NCBI GenBank assembly: GCA_018268895.1
Contig: JAFDVP010000001.1
Location: forward strand, 1,550,001 to 1,614,000
Reading direction: 5' to 3'
Length of the DNA stretch: 64,000 bases
Source of the DNA: Acidobacteriota bacterium
GTDB taxonomy: Bacteria; Acidobacteriota; Terriglobia; Terriglobales; Acidobacteriaceae
The notes beneath the pieces were generated by a model. It did no database searches, was not told the DNA's origin, and saw only the letters and a list, made by a program, of their open reading frames with translations. Below, piece by piece: positions 8,738 to 18,100 of the stretch (positions within the stretch are counted from its first letter, which is position 1; each line of letters begins with the position of its first letter). The translations under genes and the position numbers were made by a program.

Positions 8738-9025
8738 ATGCCCACACTGAATCAAGCGGAGATCGCTGCTTACCTTACAACGGATCCTGGATGGAAGCTG
8801 GACTCGGGAAAACTTGTCCGTGAATGGAGCTTCAGCACTTTCACAGAAGCAATAGGCTTCGTCAACAAAGTTGCCGATCTCGCGGAATCGGCAGGTCACC
8901 ATCCTGATATCGACGTTCGCTACAACAAAGTTCAGCTGAGTCTTGTCTCCCATGACGCCGGAGGGATCACCAAACGCGATATCAAAATGGCCGCTCGCAT
9001 TAGCGATGTATTCGGTCGAACCTAA
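8738..9025 (+). CDS. 4a-hydroxytetrahydrobiopterin (pterin-4a-carbinolamine) dehydratase
   Basis: A 95-residue protein of the PCD/DCoH family, which dehydrates the pterin carbinolamine formed by aromatic amino acid hydroxylases and so regenerates the cofactor. The diagnostic E-x(3)-H-H-P signature is present as ESAGHHPDI followed by YNKVQLSLVSHDAGGIT. Length is standard. The start ATG 8738 follows GGGAGGGAGAGCT, a strong ribosome site. No aromatic hydroxylase lies nearby, which is common because the enzyme can also serve molybdopterin or folate-related chemistry. Confidence 0.95.
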   Translation: MPTLNQAEIAAYLTTDPGWKLDSGKLVREWSFSTFTEAIGFVNKVADLAESAGHHPDIDVRYNKVQLSLVSHDAGGITKRDIKMAARISDVFGRT

Positions 9026-9299
9026 ATAATGAAATTTTGAATATGGAGTTTTTTGATTTGCCAAATGCCAGTTACGAAACCACTTCTACATATTAAATTA
9101 TTGATTTTATTGGCTTTATATTTATATATTCAGGGTTTGGAATGAGTTAAAAATGCGTCATTTCTATGGTGCAACGTATTTTTTGGACTTTCGTGTTACA
9201 TATTGTGGTATATTTTCTTCATGGGGACGATGTTCCCAGACAATTTTCAGCTTTGAGTGAATGAATCCTCAGCTGACACAAGTTGCGTCACTGGCCTCC

Positions 9300-9334
9300 C
9301 GGCACGAGCAGCAATGTTCGTGCCGTCTTTTTTG
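9300..9334 (+). terminator. Rho-independent terminator in the leader of the next gene
   Basis: An 8-bp stem CGGCACGA (9300-9307) / TCGTGCCG (9318-9325) with a 10-nt loop is followed by TCTTTTTT. It ends only 34 bp before the start of the PCYCGC-type gene and 275 bp after the dehydratase gene. Two smaller stem-loops precede it (GGGA..TTCCC near 9223-9237; TGAC..GTCA near 9276-9292). It could end a small RNA or act as an attenuator. The 9026-9299 stretch before it is AT-rich and has no gene. Confidence 0.7.
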
Positions 9335-9367
9335 CCACAATCTCAAGCCTCAGATTAGGATTGCTGT

Positions 9368-9805
9368 ATGAAGCGAATTTTGGGATCTCTTGCATTAGGT
9401 CTTGTCACGCTTGCTGCATCGGCTCAGTGGAGCAATCCTGGGGCAGACGTTCCTGCCTACAATGCAAAAGCACCGACCAAGCCGCTTCCTGCAATTCTTA
9501 GCGGCAACCAACTTACAGGCGAGTACTTTACGCATCCCTACCAGGCGACCGCGTATAAGATGGCCGCCAAGATCCCCGCTGTCCTTCACCAGCAGCCCTG
9601 TTATTGCCATTGCGACCGCGCGATGGGACACAACAGCCTTCATAGCTGCTTCGAAGGTACTCACGGAGCCGCCTGCTCCACGTGCATGAAGGAAGCGGTA
9701 TATGCCTATCAACAGACGAAGAAGGGCAAGACTGCCGCGCAGATTCGTGCCGGAATTGAAAAAGGCGACTGGATCGATGTCGACCTCGAAAAAGCCACAA
9801 TGTAG
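9368..9805 (+). CDS. PCYCGC-motif family secreted protein
   Basis: 145 residues with a signal peptide (MKRILGSLALGLVTLAASA). The core reads QQPCYCHCDRAMGHNS, then SCFEGTHGAACSTCMKEA, matching the family of unknown function named after its PCYCGC motif (here PCYCHC). Six cysteines in C-x-C-x-C, single C and C-x-x-C arrangement suggest metal or heme-like binding or disulfides, but the function is not established. The mature protein is probably periplasmic because no lipobox is visible. ATG 9368 comes 34 bp after a terminator-like hairpin, which may regulate it. Confidence 0.8.
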   Translation: MKRILGSLALGLVTLAASAQWSNPGADVPAYNAKAPTKPLPAILSGNQLTGEYFTHPYQATAYKMAAKIPAVLHQQPCYCHCDRAMGHNSLHSCFEGTHGAACSTCMKEAVYAYQQTKKGKTAAQIRAGIEKGDWIDVDLEKATM

Positions 9806-10074
9806 GCCCAGCGCCCTGAGTCTGGCGTGACGTCTCTTCCCTTCTGTGAAAGTCGTGTGTAACGGGATTTATTCTGACTGCCTTCAACCCTGCTATGGCT
9901 TCCTCAGCATTCAGTTCTGCTCCATCGCGACTCGTATGAGTTATGCGGGTCGACGAAGAGCGATTCAACCTTTGCTTCTCCAAGCACGCCGTAAGCAAAC
10001 CAGCTAGTTTTTCACGCAGATACTTATTCACTAAATGTGTCTGGGGGTCCGCGCCGGCGCGTATGCTCGAAGCC
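9806..10074. other. non-coding gap, nothing recognised
   Basis: No gene, repeat or strong promoter is seen. The open frame that runs through its right half into the EamA gene begins with charged, non-membrane residues and is not supported. Confidence 0.5.
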
Positions 10075-10494
10075 ATGAACTGGATCTTCTGGGCGTTTCT
10101 TTCGGCTGTCTTCGCCGCCATGACTGCGCTATTCGCCAAGGTGGGTGTGGCCAATATCGACTCAAACCTTGCCACGGCGATACGCACCTCGGTGATCGTC
10201 TTGTTTACGTGGGCGGTCGCGTTTGGCCTGGAGAAACACAATGGCCTTACCGAGATTGGACGGAAGAGTTGGATATTTTTGATCCTGTCTGGAGTTTGTA
10301 CAGGCCTGTCGTGGCTTTGTTATTTCCGCGCCTTGCAGATGGGGCCTGCTTCGAGTGTCGCTCCTGTCGACAAGCTTAGTGTGGTCTTCGTGGTCATTGG
10401 AGCGTGGCTGTTTCTAGGGGAGAAGCTAACTCTTATCAAGGCTGGCGGAGCTTCGTTAATCGCTATTGGCGCGGTGATTCTTGCTTTTGCCTGA
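10075..10494 (+). CDS. EamA-domain small membrane transporter (half-size DMT)
   Basis: 139 residues, one EamA domain with about five hydrophobic segments: WIFWAFLSAVFAAMTALFA, ATAIRTSVIVLFTWAVAFG, SWIFLILSGVCTGLSWLCYF, APVDKLSVVFVVIGAWLFLG and AGGASLIAIGAVILAFA. Full drug/metabolite transporters have two such domains, so this half-size form should work as a dimer. ATG 10075 is chosen because residues from there match the usual start of such 140-aa proteins (MNWIFWA); the longer open frame adds a non-hydrophobic tail. Substrate unknown. It precedes ssrA by 80 bp. Confidence 0.85.
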   Translation: MNWIFWAFLSAVFAAMTALFAKVGVANIDSNLATAIRTSVIVLFTWAVAFGLEKHNGLTEIGRKSWIFLILSGVCTGLSWLCYFRALQMGPASSVAPVDKLSVVFVVIGAWLFLGEKLTLIKAGGASLIAIGAVILAFA

Positions 10495-10518
10495 TAAAGC
10501 TCACTTGAAGGAAAACTG

Positions 10519-10524
10519 TATAAT
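10519..10524 (+). promoter_or_regulatory. -10 box for ssrA
   Basis: A perfect TATAAT lies about 50 bp before the mature 5' end of tmRNA, giving a short precursor leader. No good -35 hexamer is found at 16-18 bp, so the call rests on the -10 match and its position. Confidence 0.5.
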
Positions 10525-10574
10525 AGAGACAGTTCTTTGCAGAGCCCAATGCAATGTTGGTGCCAGCTCCAGAT

Positions 10575-10928
10575 GGGGGCGTCACGGCTTCGACGGGATT
10601 GCTTGCGGCAGAGAGGCATGCCGGGGTGTGAACACCCGTAATCGCTCACAAAACTATAAGTGCCGAACCTCAATTCGCGCTTGCTGCTTAATTAACTAAG
10701 TAGCCGATTGCTTCCGCTTCGCCTACGGGCGGATACCAATCGTCGCACAGTAGGCTGGCCAAACCTGCTCCGCCTGTGCGGGAATGGCGAGATCGATCAG
10801 GCTGGTGGCCGTTACATCTTCGCCCGTTCTAAGTGCCGGCTACGAGACAAAGATGACACGGGAAAAGCATGAATGCTCTCTGTTGAAGGTTTTTTCGGAC
10901 GCGGGTTCGACTCCCGCCGCCTCCACCA
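10575..10928 (+). ncRNA. ssrA: tmRNA (transfer-messenger RNA)
   Basis: tmRNA rescues stalled ribosomes and tags the unfinished protein for proteolysis. The 5' end GGGGGCGTCACGGCTTCGAC and the 3' end with T-arm GGTTCGACTCCCG and CCA pair into a tRNA-like acceptor stem (GGGGGCG with CGCCTCC). The tag frame is 10662-10691: GCC resume codon, then a peptide AEPQFALAA and TAA. The ending ALAA is the usual ClpXP degron. Length (354 nt) is normal. Its 3' end is duplicated at 14951 and 27249, marking it as an integration target. Confidence 0.97.
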
Positions 10929-10930
10929 TA
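10904..10930 (+). repeat. att-like direct repeat, copy 1 (3' end of ssrA)
   Basis: These 27 bases (T-arm, acceptor 3' strand, CCA and two flanking bases) recur without mismatch at 27249-27275 and with two mismatches at 14951-14975. tRNA and tmRNA 3' ends are classic targets of tyrosine integrases, and a decayed integrase gene starts 64 bp downstream. This is therefore read as the left attachment site of a genomic island. Confidence 0.85.
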
Positions 10931-10993
10931 CTTAAGTTGTTTAGTTTTACGTACATATAGAACAGTACCATTCCAGTGACCGATAGACCGGTC

Positions 10994-11220
10994 ATGCTAA
11001 CTCCCTATCGACGCTATTTGAAGAGCCGTTCCAAGGCTGCGGACCATTTCTACAAACGCTGCACTCATCCCATGTGGGTTGAGGCACAGCGAACGGAACT
11101 TACGTTCGGCGCAGCTTGAAGACCGGCAGTTGGAGCGCGCCATCGGATCTGTCGCGCGTTATTGAAGAGGCCGAAGATCCTGCTGCGACCCCAGAGCGAA
11201 CTCAGCTAAGCCACGATCTA
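10994..11220 (+). pseudogene. tyrosine integrase, decayed N-terminal fragment
   Basis: The frame from ATG 10994 begins MLTPYRRYLKSRSKAADHF then YKRCTHPMWVE, the N-terminal zinc-ribbon-like start typical of phage-type integrases in Acidobacteriota. After a frameshift near 11095 the next frame continues TYVRRSLKTGSW and then IEEAEDPAATPER, the expected continuation. The catalytic domain is missing. It lies 65 bp after the ssrA 3' end, the normal place for the integrase of an ssrA-targeting island, and is dead by frameshift and truncation. Family match is from memory of such N-termini. Confidence 0.7.
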
Positions 11221-11276
11221 CAAGCCGTTTCTCGCCGGTGGTATACACGGCGCCCCCCACATTTCAGATTAGACGT

Positions 11277-11535
11277 TTACGGCCATGCTTTGATCTGGAT
11301 GGTCACAGCGATTCCTGGGGTAAGAGCGAGTGTGAGAGGAACGGCTTCAAGACCGGGTACCAGGTTGAAGGTCCGTTCTTTTGGAATGGGTTCAAAACCC
11401 TTTGGAACATCAGTATGAACCGTGAGGATTCCTTTAGGCTTTGTGATGCGGATGGAGCTGGAACTGGATTGAGTGATAGCTTCGGTAGATCGCGATACTA
11501 CTGGCAAGATGAACTGAAGCGACGCTGAGGTGGGG
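11277..11535 (-). pseudogene. C-terminal remnant of an unidentified gene
   Basis: In the minus frame that ends at 11277 the sequence reads ILPVVSRSTEAIT.., IRITKPKGILTVHTDVP and ends FNLVPGLEAVPLTLALTPG..IKAWP. This looks like the last beta-sandwich segment of a secreted enzyme; the family is not identified. Its N-terminal part is missing: upstream (higher coordinates) the truncated receptor gene begins in another frame. This is a deletion scar joining two genes. Confidence 0.45.
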
Positions 11536-12460
11536 AGATGGGACCACCGAAGGAGCCGCCAAACTGGTTCGAACGATACGGAGCTTTGGTCGTTGCTCTC
11601 CACTGATATGCGTTCAGGGAATCGCTGCGAAAGTACTCGTAGGCCGACCCGTGCAGAACATTGGTGCCGGATTTGAGGATCGCGTTAACCTGCGCACCTC
11701 CGTAGGTGCCAACCGTCGCGTCCGCATTGTTTAACGAGGCTTTGACTTCCTGGAGTGAATCGAGTGGCGGCGTTATGTTGATAAATCCATTCAATAGTTC
11801 CATGTTGCTCACGCCGTCGAGCGTGTACGTGGTTCCGGCCCATGGCAGTCCGTTGACGCTCGCACTGATCGCCGTAGTTGCCCCGGCACCAGCTGCAGAC
11901 TCAGGAGCACTTCCGAATCCTGTGGCGACTGAGCCAGGAACAGTCTGAACCAACTGTGAGAAAATCCTGCCATTCAGCGGCAGGCTTTCAATCTGCGACT
12001 GACTGATGACCTGTCCCATGGAGCTGCTGGTGGTGTCGATCAGTGGCGTGGCTGCCGTCACTTCAATAGTCTCCGCTTTGGACCCAACCTCCAGAATGGC
12101 ATTTACCTGCGTCGCATTGTCCACGACGACTGTATTTCCATTAGAAATATAGGGACGAAAGCCTGGAGCATCAAATCGTACCCGGTAATTGCCGGGCTGA
12201 AGGTTCTCAATTCGGAATTGCCCTTCGGCGTTCGTTGTGGCCACCGCAGTGATATTCGTCTCCTGATTGATCACAGAGACCTTCACATTGGGGACGATCG
12301 CTTTGCTTCTATCTTGCACAGTTCCCACAATTCTGCCGCTCACGCCCTGTCCCTTCAGAGCCGGGGCAGACAGAAGCACAAATGCTGCGAACAGTAAACT
12401 TAGAACCCGAAACGGGTCCCCCAGCGTCGTACTTTTGAAGGACCGAAATCCACTTCGCAT
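11520..12460 (-). pseudogene. TonB-dependent receptor, N-terminal fragment
   Basis: About 310 residues of a receptor whose intact relatives in this window have 1140-1200. It begins at ATG 12460 (GGGAGG upstream) with a signal peptide (VLSLLFAAFVLLSAPALKGQ). A carboxypeptidase-regulatory domain follows (VSGRIVGTVQDRSKAIVPNVKV to NLQPGNYRVRFDAPGF), then the plug (SLPLNGRIFSQLVQTVPG, VNAILKSGTNVLHGSAYEYF) and the first barrel strand SNQFGGSFGGPI. At that point the frame leaves homology (SPPQRRFSSSCQ). The whole barrel is gone, so no functional receptor can be made. Confidence 0.85.
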
Positions 12461-12472
12461 ACTGCCTCCCAT

Positions 12473-12932
12473 TTCACTTCCTTCTCCTCAACCAAAACCC
12501 GCCACACTTAGCTCTCAACCTTGTGCTCTCGTCACTATTCTGGATGTCAGCTTTTGCCCGGCCTTACGGACCAAAGGCCTTGCGATGATGCGGATCACCC
12601 TAGAGGAATGCCCGAAACAAAAACAAGTGACCGTGGGGTTACGAAGGTGCGGCAGAGCTCGTTACGTCATTGATTACAGGTGTGTTTCACCTTTGTTACA
12701 TGCAAATGTCACGTGATTTGGCAGGACTAAATGACAATCCCTCCCCCGCTCAAGAAGGCACAATCTATGCGTAGAGGAGAGAAGAGACAGGTCAAGCAAG
12801 AGAACGCACTAAGAGACTCTGGGTCGCAAGATGCGAGCCATGCAAAGACCTCTTGCAGAGCCCTGTCGCACAGCTTCTTGAACCTGAACCGATCGCCTCG
12901 GTCCGGCCGCATAATCTCTTGAAAGTACTAAG
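12473..12932. other. 460-bp gap between regulator and receptor fragment
   Basis: No gene is supported. The stretch lies downstream of the winged-helix regulator and upstream of the receptor fragment, both on the minus strand, and would hold the former receptor promoter. GTTACATGCAAATGTCACGTGA near 12695-12716 is a loose inverted repeat. Confidence 0.4.
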
Positions 12933-14447
12933 TTAGTGCGCCGGCGCAGGCTCGGGTGTATTGATCACTCCCTGGGGGTTAGCCACCTTCAGGGTTTTGT
13001 GGACAGCAGCTAAGGTCACTCCCAAAACACCATAACCTTTTTCCAAAGGAACTTTAACTAAGACCTGGAACGGCTGCATTTCGGTAGCTGCCCCATGATC
13101 CGAAATGAGACCAGTAGCTTTGAGCAGTGTTTCAGCTCCGGTTTGCGATGTGGCAAACATCGTAGCGCCTTCGGTCCCGGTGGTGTCTAGCCCACCCAGC
13201 ATCACAATGTGCCGTCCGGGGACGACGCCGGGCTGCACAGATACCACTCCATAGTCCATCGTTAGCGTGTGGGTCACCGGATCTCGCTCCGTATGATAGC
13301 TCGCCTGTTCTCCTGGCTGCGGATGGGCATTTTGAATCTCCGCCCGCCACCCTTCGAGTCGCGAATCCGGGTTCTTAAAAACCAGATCGCCCACATTCAT
13401 CAGTTGCGCCACGGCCACGTTCTGAAAGGAAGACCCTAGCAGAATGACACTGTGCTGGCGAAGATCGGCGGGTGTGATCTCACGGCTCGGCTTGAATATC
13501 GGTTGCACGCCCATTTGGCCAAATAGGCTGGCCAGCATGCCGACCGCCTGCAGTTCACCAGCTCCCGTGTAGCCATTGTCGTAGTAGAGCACGCCTGCTT
13601 CAGAAACTAATGTTGGGTTCGACGCAAACTGACGCGCAAGATGAGGGTCCACGAGAGCGCCGCGATCATCACTTGCACCCTGCCGAAATCGAAAGAGATC
13701 GTTCGAGTTGTCCAGCAGAAACACCGCGTCAGGGTAGGCAATAACTGGTGCTGTATCATCGCCGATCAGGTTGGCCCAAAATGCCTTCACCGCATCGGTG
13801 CCGTTCCGGTAGTCTTGGATCGTCTGCACCGTCGGCTTCTCTTTCTGCTGGCGCGTCCCCAGCCAAAATCCTAACGAAAAGAGAGCAACGGCAAAACCGG
13901 CAGGCAAGGTGATACGAAAAAATCTCCGAATGCGGACTTGCTTGCGCAGAGGGGTGGGAGCGCTAAAAGAAGTCAGAGTACCGGGAAGATTGCCGGGCGT
14001 AGAAGTGCTCCGCAGATCTCCATCTGCATTGGACCCTGGGGCAGTACTTGGTGCGAGAACATGAGTTGCCAAGGACTCGAAGTGAGGATGGTAGTCGCCC
14101 TTTGGGATTTCGATATAGATAAGGTCGCGACTTCCCTCTGAATCGTAATACTCTTTCAGCTTCTGCCGCAGCCTGTGGATTTGCACACGGACGATGGTGT
14201 CTGTCTTGGGGTCGAAGTCCTCCGCTCGGCCAAAGGCCTCGACACCAATTGTGTATTCCTTGAGAGGTTCCTTCTGAGAGCCTTGGAGGGTGCGCGCAGC
14301 GAGAAACCGGAGAAGTTGCTGTAAGGTCACCGAATTGCGAAAGGATACGGACTGTAGGATGCGCTGAATCTGCCTATGGCATTCTTCAGCAGACAAAGAC
14401 GATACCGCCTCGGCCGACCCTTCCACTCCCCCACAAACCACCTCCAC
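12933..14447 (-). CDS. membrane-anchored winged-helix regulator-like protein
   Basis: 504 residues. Residues about 20-115 match a winged-helix domain common in Acidobacteriota: IQRILQSVSFRNSVTLQQLL, FLAARTLQGSQKEPLKEYTI, GVEAFGRAEDFDPKTDTIVR and a wing ending IEIPKGDYHPHFE. A single membrane segment (ITLPAGFAVALFSLGFWLG, about 180-200) follows, then a 290-residue outer domain that may sense a ligand or protein. This is CadC-like in layout. The start is GTG 14447, with alternatives a few codons inside. It lies next to a receptor fragment, so control of receptor expression is a reasonable inference. It appears intact. Confidence 0.78.
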   Translation of the reverse strand: MEVVCGGVEGSAEAVSSLSAEECHRQIQRILQSVSFRNSVTLQQLLRFLAARTLQGSQKEPLKEYTIGVEAFGRAEDFDPKTDTIVRVQIHRLRQKLKEYYDSEGSRDLIYIEIPKGDYHPHFESLATHVLAPSTAPGSNADGDLRSTSTPGNLPGTLTSFSAPTPLRKQVRIRRFFRITLPAGFAVALFSLGFWLGTRQQKEKPTVQTIQDYRNGTDAVKAFWANLIGDDTAPVIAYPDAVFLLDNSNDLFRFRQGASDDRGALVDPHLARQFASNPTLVSEAGVLYYDNGYTGAGELQAVGMLASLFGQMGVQPIFKPSREITPADLRQHSVILLGSSFQNVAVAQLMNVGDLVFKNPDSRLEGWRAEIQNAHPQPGEQASYHTERDPVTHTLTMDYGVVSVQPGVVPGRHIVMLGGLDTTGTEGATMFATSQTGAETLLKATGLISDHGAATEMQPFQVLVKVPLEKGYGVLGVTLAAVHKTLKVANPQGVINTPEPAPAH

Positions 14448-14639
14448 TTACCAGAGAACGCTAGCGTCAGAACGCCCTGATAAGACACTCCTACCTGGTA
14501 TACCGGCAATTCGCTTGAGTCGCCACATCACGTGCTGAACTCAACAAAAAAGGTGGTCACATGATATCGAATCCCTCTTTCACAGCGCGCGGCAGTCACG
14601 GAATCTTTCTTGCGAGAATCCAGGGCTTTAACACGCGCC

Positions 14640-14668
14640 GATGCGCAGTGGTCGAACCACTGCGCATC
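14640..14668. repeat. 12-bp perfect inverted repeat
   Basis: GATGCGCAGTGG (14640-14651), loop TCGAA, CCACTGCGCATC (14657-14668). There is no T-run on either side, so it is not a standard terminator. It could be a recombination or protein-binding site of the inserted DNA, 280 bp from the degenerate att copy. Confidence 0.6.
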
Positions 14669-14950
14669 GCTTGACACCACTCAGATCAACCGGTACGAAA
14701 ACCTATCCTCTGACCTTCATATCCGTATCCGATGCCATCATTTGGGTAGCTCCATTGTTTCCAGTCCGGAGGTCTCACCGGCCACGCCATCGTAGCGGCT
14801 TGCCTGTCAAAACCTCTTTAAATTCTTATCTCCACTTCGATAGCACGGAGTTGCCTGGCTCAATTGCAGATGTTCAGTCAGTCCCCTACTTTTTCAGGAT
14901 GTGTCGCTGTTGTCGGTCGATAACAAGCAAGCGGCTAAGCCCTGGGAAAA

Positions 14951-14975
14951 GCTCGACTCTCGCCGCCTCCACCAT
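14951..14975 (+). repeat. degenerate att-like copy of the ssrA 3' end
   Basis: GCTCGACTCTCGCCGCCTCC followed by ACCAT matches the ssrA end with two changes (T to C at the third position, C to T in the CCCG). It lies between two blocks of inserted DNA and suggests two serial insertions, or an old junction that has drifted. Confidence 0.7.
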
Positions 14976-15103
14976 CAATTACCCTGGAACCAAGGTTAGA
15001 TAATCTCCTCCTTGTGCTTCTCAAGAGCACCTCTTCTCGGGCCTCATAGAGGACGATGGTGATCGCCTCACTCCGTCCGACATCGAGACTGCAGTTTGAT
15101 ACG

Positions 15104-15135
15104 CCTGAGGGTCCGCCTTCATGCGGACCCTCAGG
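15104..15135. terminator. hairpin terminator downstream of receptor gene
   Basis: A 13-bp perfect stem, CCTGAGGGTCCGC (15104-15116) and GCGGACCCTCAGG (15123-15135), lies 5 bp past the receptor stop codon on the minus strand. The T-rich side (TTTCCT) is on the plus strand, so it may work in both directions or depend on Rho. Confidence 0.7.
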
Positions 15136-15139
15136 TTTC

Positions 15140-18100
15140 CTAGAATGAAAGCTTCACCGATGCTTGCAAGGAACGACCTCCACCAATGCCATTAACACTT
15201 CCCTGACCCGAGCTCGCCGTGTTTGTTACCTTTCCAAAGGTCGATGACAAGCTGGCGGAATATGTCGAATTAGGATTGCTGAACTGCGGTGTATTGCTCA
15301 GCTGAAATGCATCCAACCGAGCATCGATCTTCGACTCCCGGATAAATGGAAATGATTTGAAGATTGAGAAGCTATTTTGGATGTAGCCGGGACCATAGAA
15401 CTGATTGCGTCCTGTATTCCCCAGGCCGACATTTGCGCTAGTGCATGGAGACGACGTGCACCCCGCCGGCTGAGCAAACGCCGTCGGATCAAACCAGGCG
15501 GATCCGGTTCCGATTCCCTTCAACACACGATACGGCCCTAACAGGCTCGCCGTCTGGCTTGTACCTGGAGTGTTGAGGCTGGCAGCATTAGCTGACACGG
15601 TGAAAGGAGAACCCGAAACCAACGAGACGATACCTGAAAGCTTCCAGCCACCAAAGACCAGCGATGGAACTCGGGATGACGCCAAGCGGTGGCCCGAACC
15701 GAAAGGCAACGCATACGTGAAGCTCTCAACCAGAGTCAAACGGCGATCATAGTCATTTGGAGCATAGTTTCTGCGTTTGTTGATATTGAACATAAGCGCC
15801 GAATCGTCCGAAGGAACATAACCTAACCCCTTCCCCCATGTAAATGCGGTCGATGTCGCAATGCCATTGGAAAAGCGGCGATCAAGTTGGGCCTGCAGCG
15901 CGTTGTAGTTGGAAGAAAAGCCCATCGTAATGGCTGTCGTCGTTGCCGTGCGACCAAATGGAGCATATAACGGCTTGGAGGTATTTCCCCCGCCATATGT
16001 AGAGGGAAGATTCATATCCTGCTGGGTGGCCATTCGAGTACCGTGATTGCCGACATACGCTAGTTGCAGCGATAGCTTCCACGGCAGAGCTTGCTGTACG
16101 GCGACGTTCCACGACTGCACATAAGGATTTTTATAGTCCAGAGGGACTACGTTGTAAGCCTGCTGTGTGAGAGCCGACGTATTTGCCTGAATGATGCCGT
16201 TGCTGGGAATGGTGACTGGAACCGGCGCCGGAAAACCCGCCTGGAATGTCGCGACCTGACCGTTGCTCAGCACGGCAGGGGTATAGGAGGTACTGCCGAC
16301 CGGTGTATAGCTATTGTTCGATCGCACTGGATAGTTGAACGCATAGCTATCATCTGGAAAGGGCATGTAGCTAATGCCATAGCCACCACGTAACACCGTT
16401 GCTTCCGACACGCGATAAGCAAAACCTGTACGCGGAGCAAAATACCGATACTGCGTCTTCATTCCGAGATTCGCTGGATTATTGCCAATACCAGCCAGGA
16501 CCAACGTATTGTTTGTTGGATTGTAGTTGGAGAAACCGCCCGCTTCTGCTGGAGTCGCCGGTGGATAGAACTCCCAACGCAGGCCTAAGTCGAGCGTAAG
16601 CTTTTGGGCCACTTGCCATTTGTCGCTGATAAAAGAGAAGAACCACCACTGACGATAGCGCGTCGGATTAACAATATCCCGTCCCACTGAGCTCGGAAGA
16701 TCGAGCAGGAAGCTGGCCATCGTATTCGCGACATTGTTGACAGCGCCAGATGCGTTCGTCGATGTTTGATTACCGACAAAGGCGATCGTTCCTGGGCCAC
16801 CGAAGGTCTGCGACTGAGAGATATCGTCGCGAACACGGCGCAGATCAACGCCGAACTTTACCGTATGGTTATGCAGGACCTTAGTCCAGCTATTGACGAA
16901 GTCAATATTGGACTCCGAACGATCCCAGGGGATCGACTTGGAATAGCCGAATGCTGGATTCGAAAAACCGTCCAGGCTAATCTGGATCTGACCCGAGGTA
17001 AAAGGAATTCCCGCGATATTCACGCCGGCTATGCCAAGCTTGGTGGCATCGTTGGAACCATAGTTGGTAGGCCGCGCCCGATTGATAAGATGGGCGACGC
17101 CAATGCGCGTCTCCGTGAAGAGTGTGGGGGAAAAGACATGGCCGTAATTCACACCCGTGCTGTAGGAGTTCTGAACGCCTGTCCCTTGAAAACCATTGCC
17201 TGCCGGTCCACCCGCAAAGGAACTGAACGCAGGTGCCTGCATGATCGTGACGCGCTGGAAGCTATAACGGGCGCTAAGGCGATCCTTCTCACTTAAGCTG
17301 TAATCCCCTTTTAGGTCGAAGCTTTGAGTGTCTTTGGTAAACGGTAGATTGGTAACGTAATTATTTGTCGGCGCCGCCAGATTCGTGAGATTCTGATTCG
17401 GTTTTGGCATCTGTTGAAGAATCGCAAGCGAGATGGGGTTTACACGACTTATCGGTATCTGATTATTAACGAAGGGTTGCCGTCCTGTGCCATCGGCATT
17501 ACCGGTTGCCGGATCATAGATCTGGCCCGTCTTCTTTGCGGCATCAAGAGGCGCGCTCAGGTCGATATTGCCCTGCGCATTCGGGGTATAAAACTGAGTT
17601 GGAACGATCGTAAACGTGTTCGCGATGGCCTCACGGTCCGTTGTGCGAAGATAATCTCCGAACAGGAAGAGCTTGTTATGGATGAGGGGACCACCCAGGC
17701 TTCCGCCGAAGTAGTTGTAGGCCAGGTGGCCAAGCGGTCCGCCGAAGTAGGAGCGTGCGTTCACAGCGTTGTTCTGAATGAACTCAAAAGCAGAACCGTG
17801 AATTTGGTTCGTACCGGACTTCAAGATGACATTCGTGACAGCGCCGGTTGCGCGACCTAATTCCGCTTCATAGTTATTTGTTGAGATATCAACCGAACCG
17901 ATGGCATCTGCCGGGGGGATGATGAACTGCAACAGACCCGTCCGATTCGTATCATCGATACCTTCGATCTGATAGAGATTTCCGTGGCGGGGAATGCCAT
18001 TGACTCGAGTCTGCAAGGCACCAACTGCATTGAAGAACTGGGAGTTCTCAAAGCGGACCGGCGTTGTGCCAGGCACAAGATTTAAAAGCTGTTGGTAGTT

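Larger units (their letters stand above)
14448..15139. other. 690-bp gene-free stretch with island scar
   Basis: No supported gene. It holds a 12-bp perfect hairpin (14640-14668), a degenerate ssrA-end copy (14951-14975) and the receptor terminator (15104-15135), all listed separately. The rest, including 14976-15100, has no recognised content. Confidence 0.55.

Noticed and set aside
9220..9335. Fluoride-type riboswitch
   Set aside because: A GGGGACGATG..TTCCC hairpin and a later CTGA recall the motif, but the conserved core and pseudoknot partners do not line up and the downstream gene is unrelated to fluoride.
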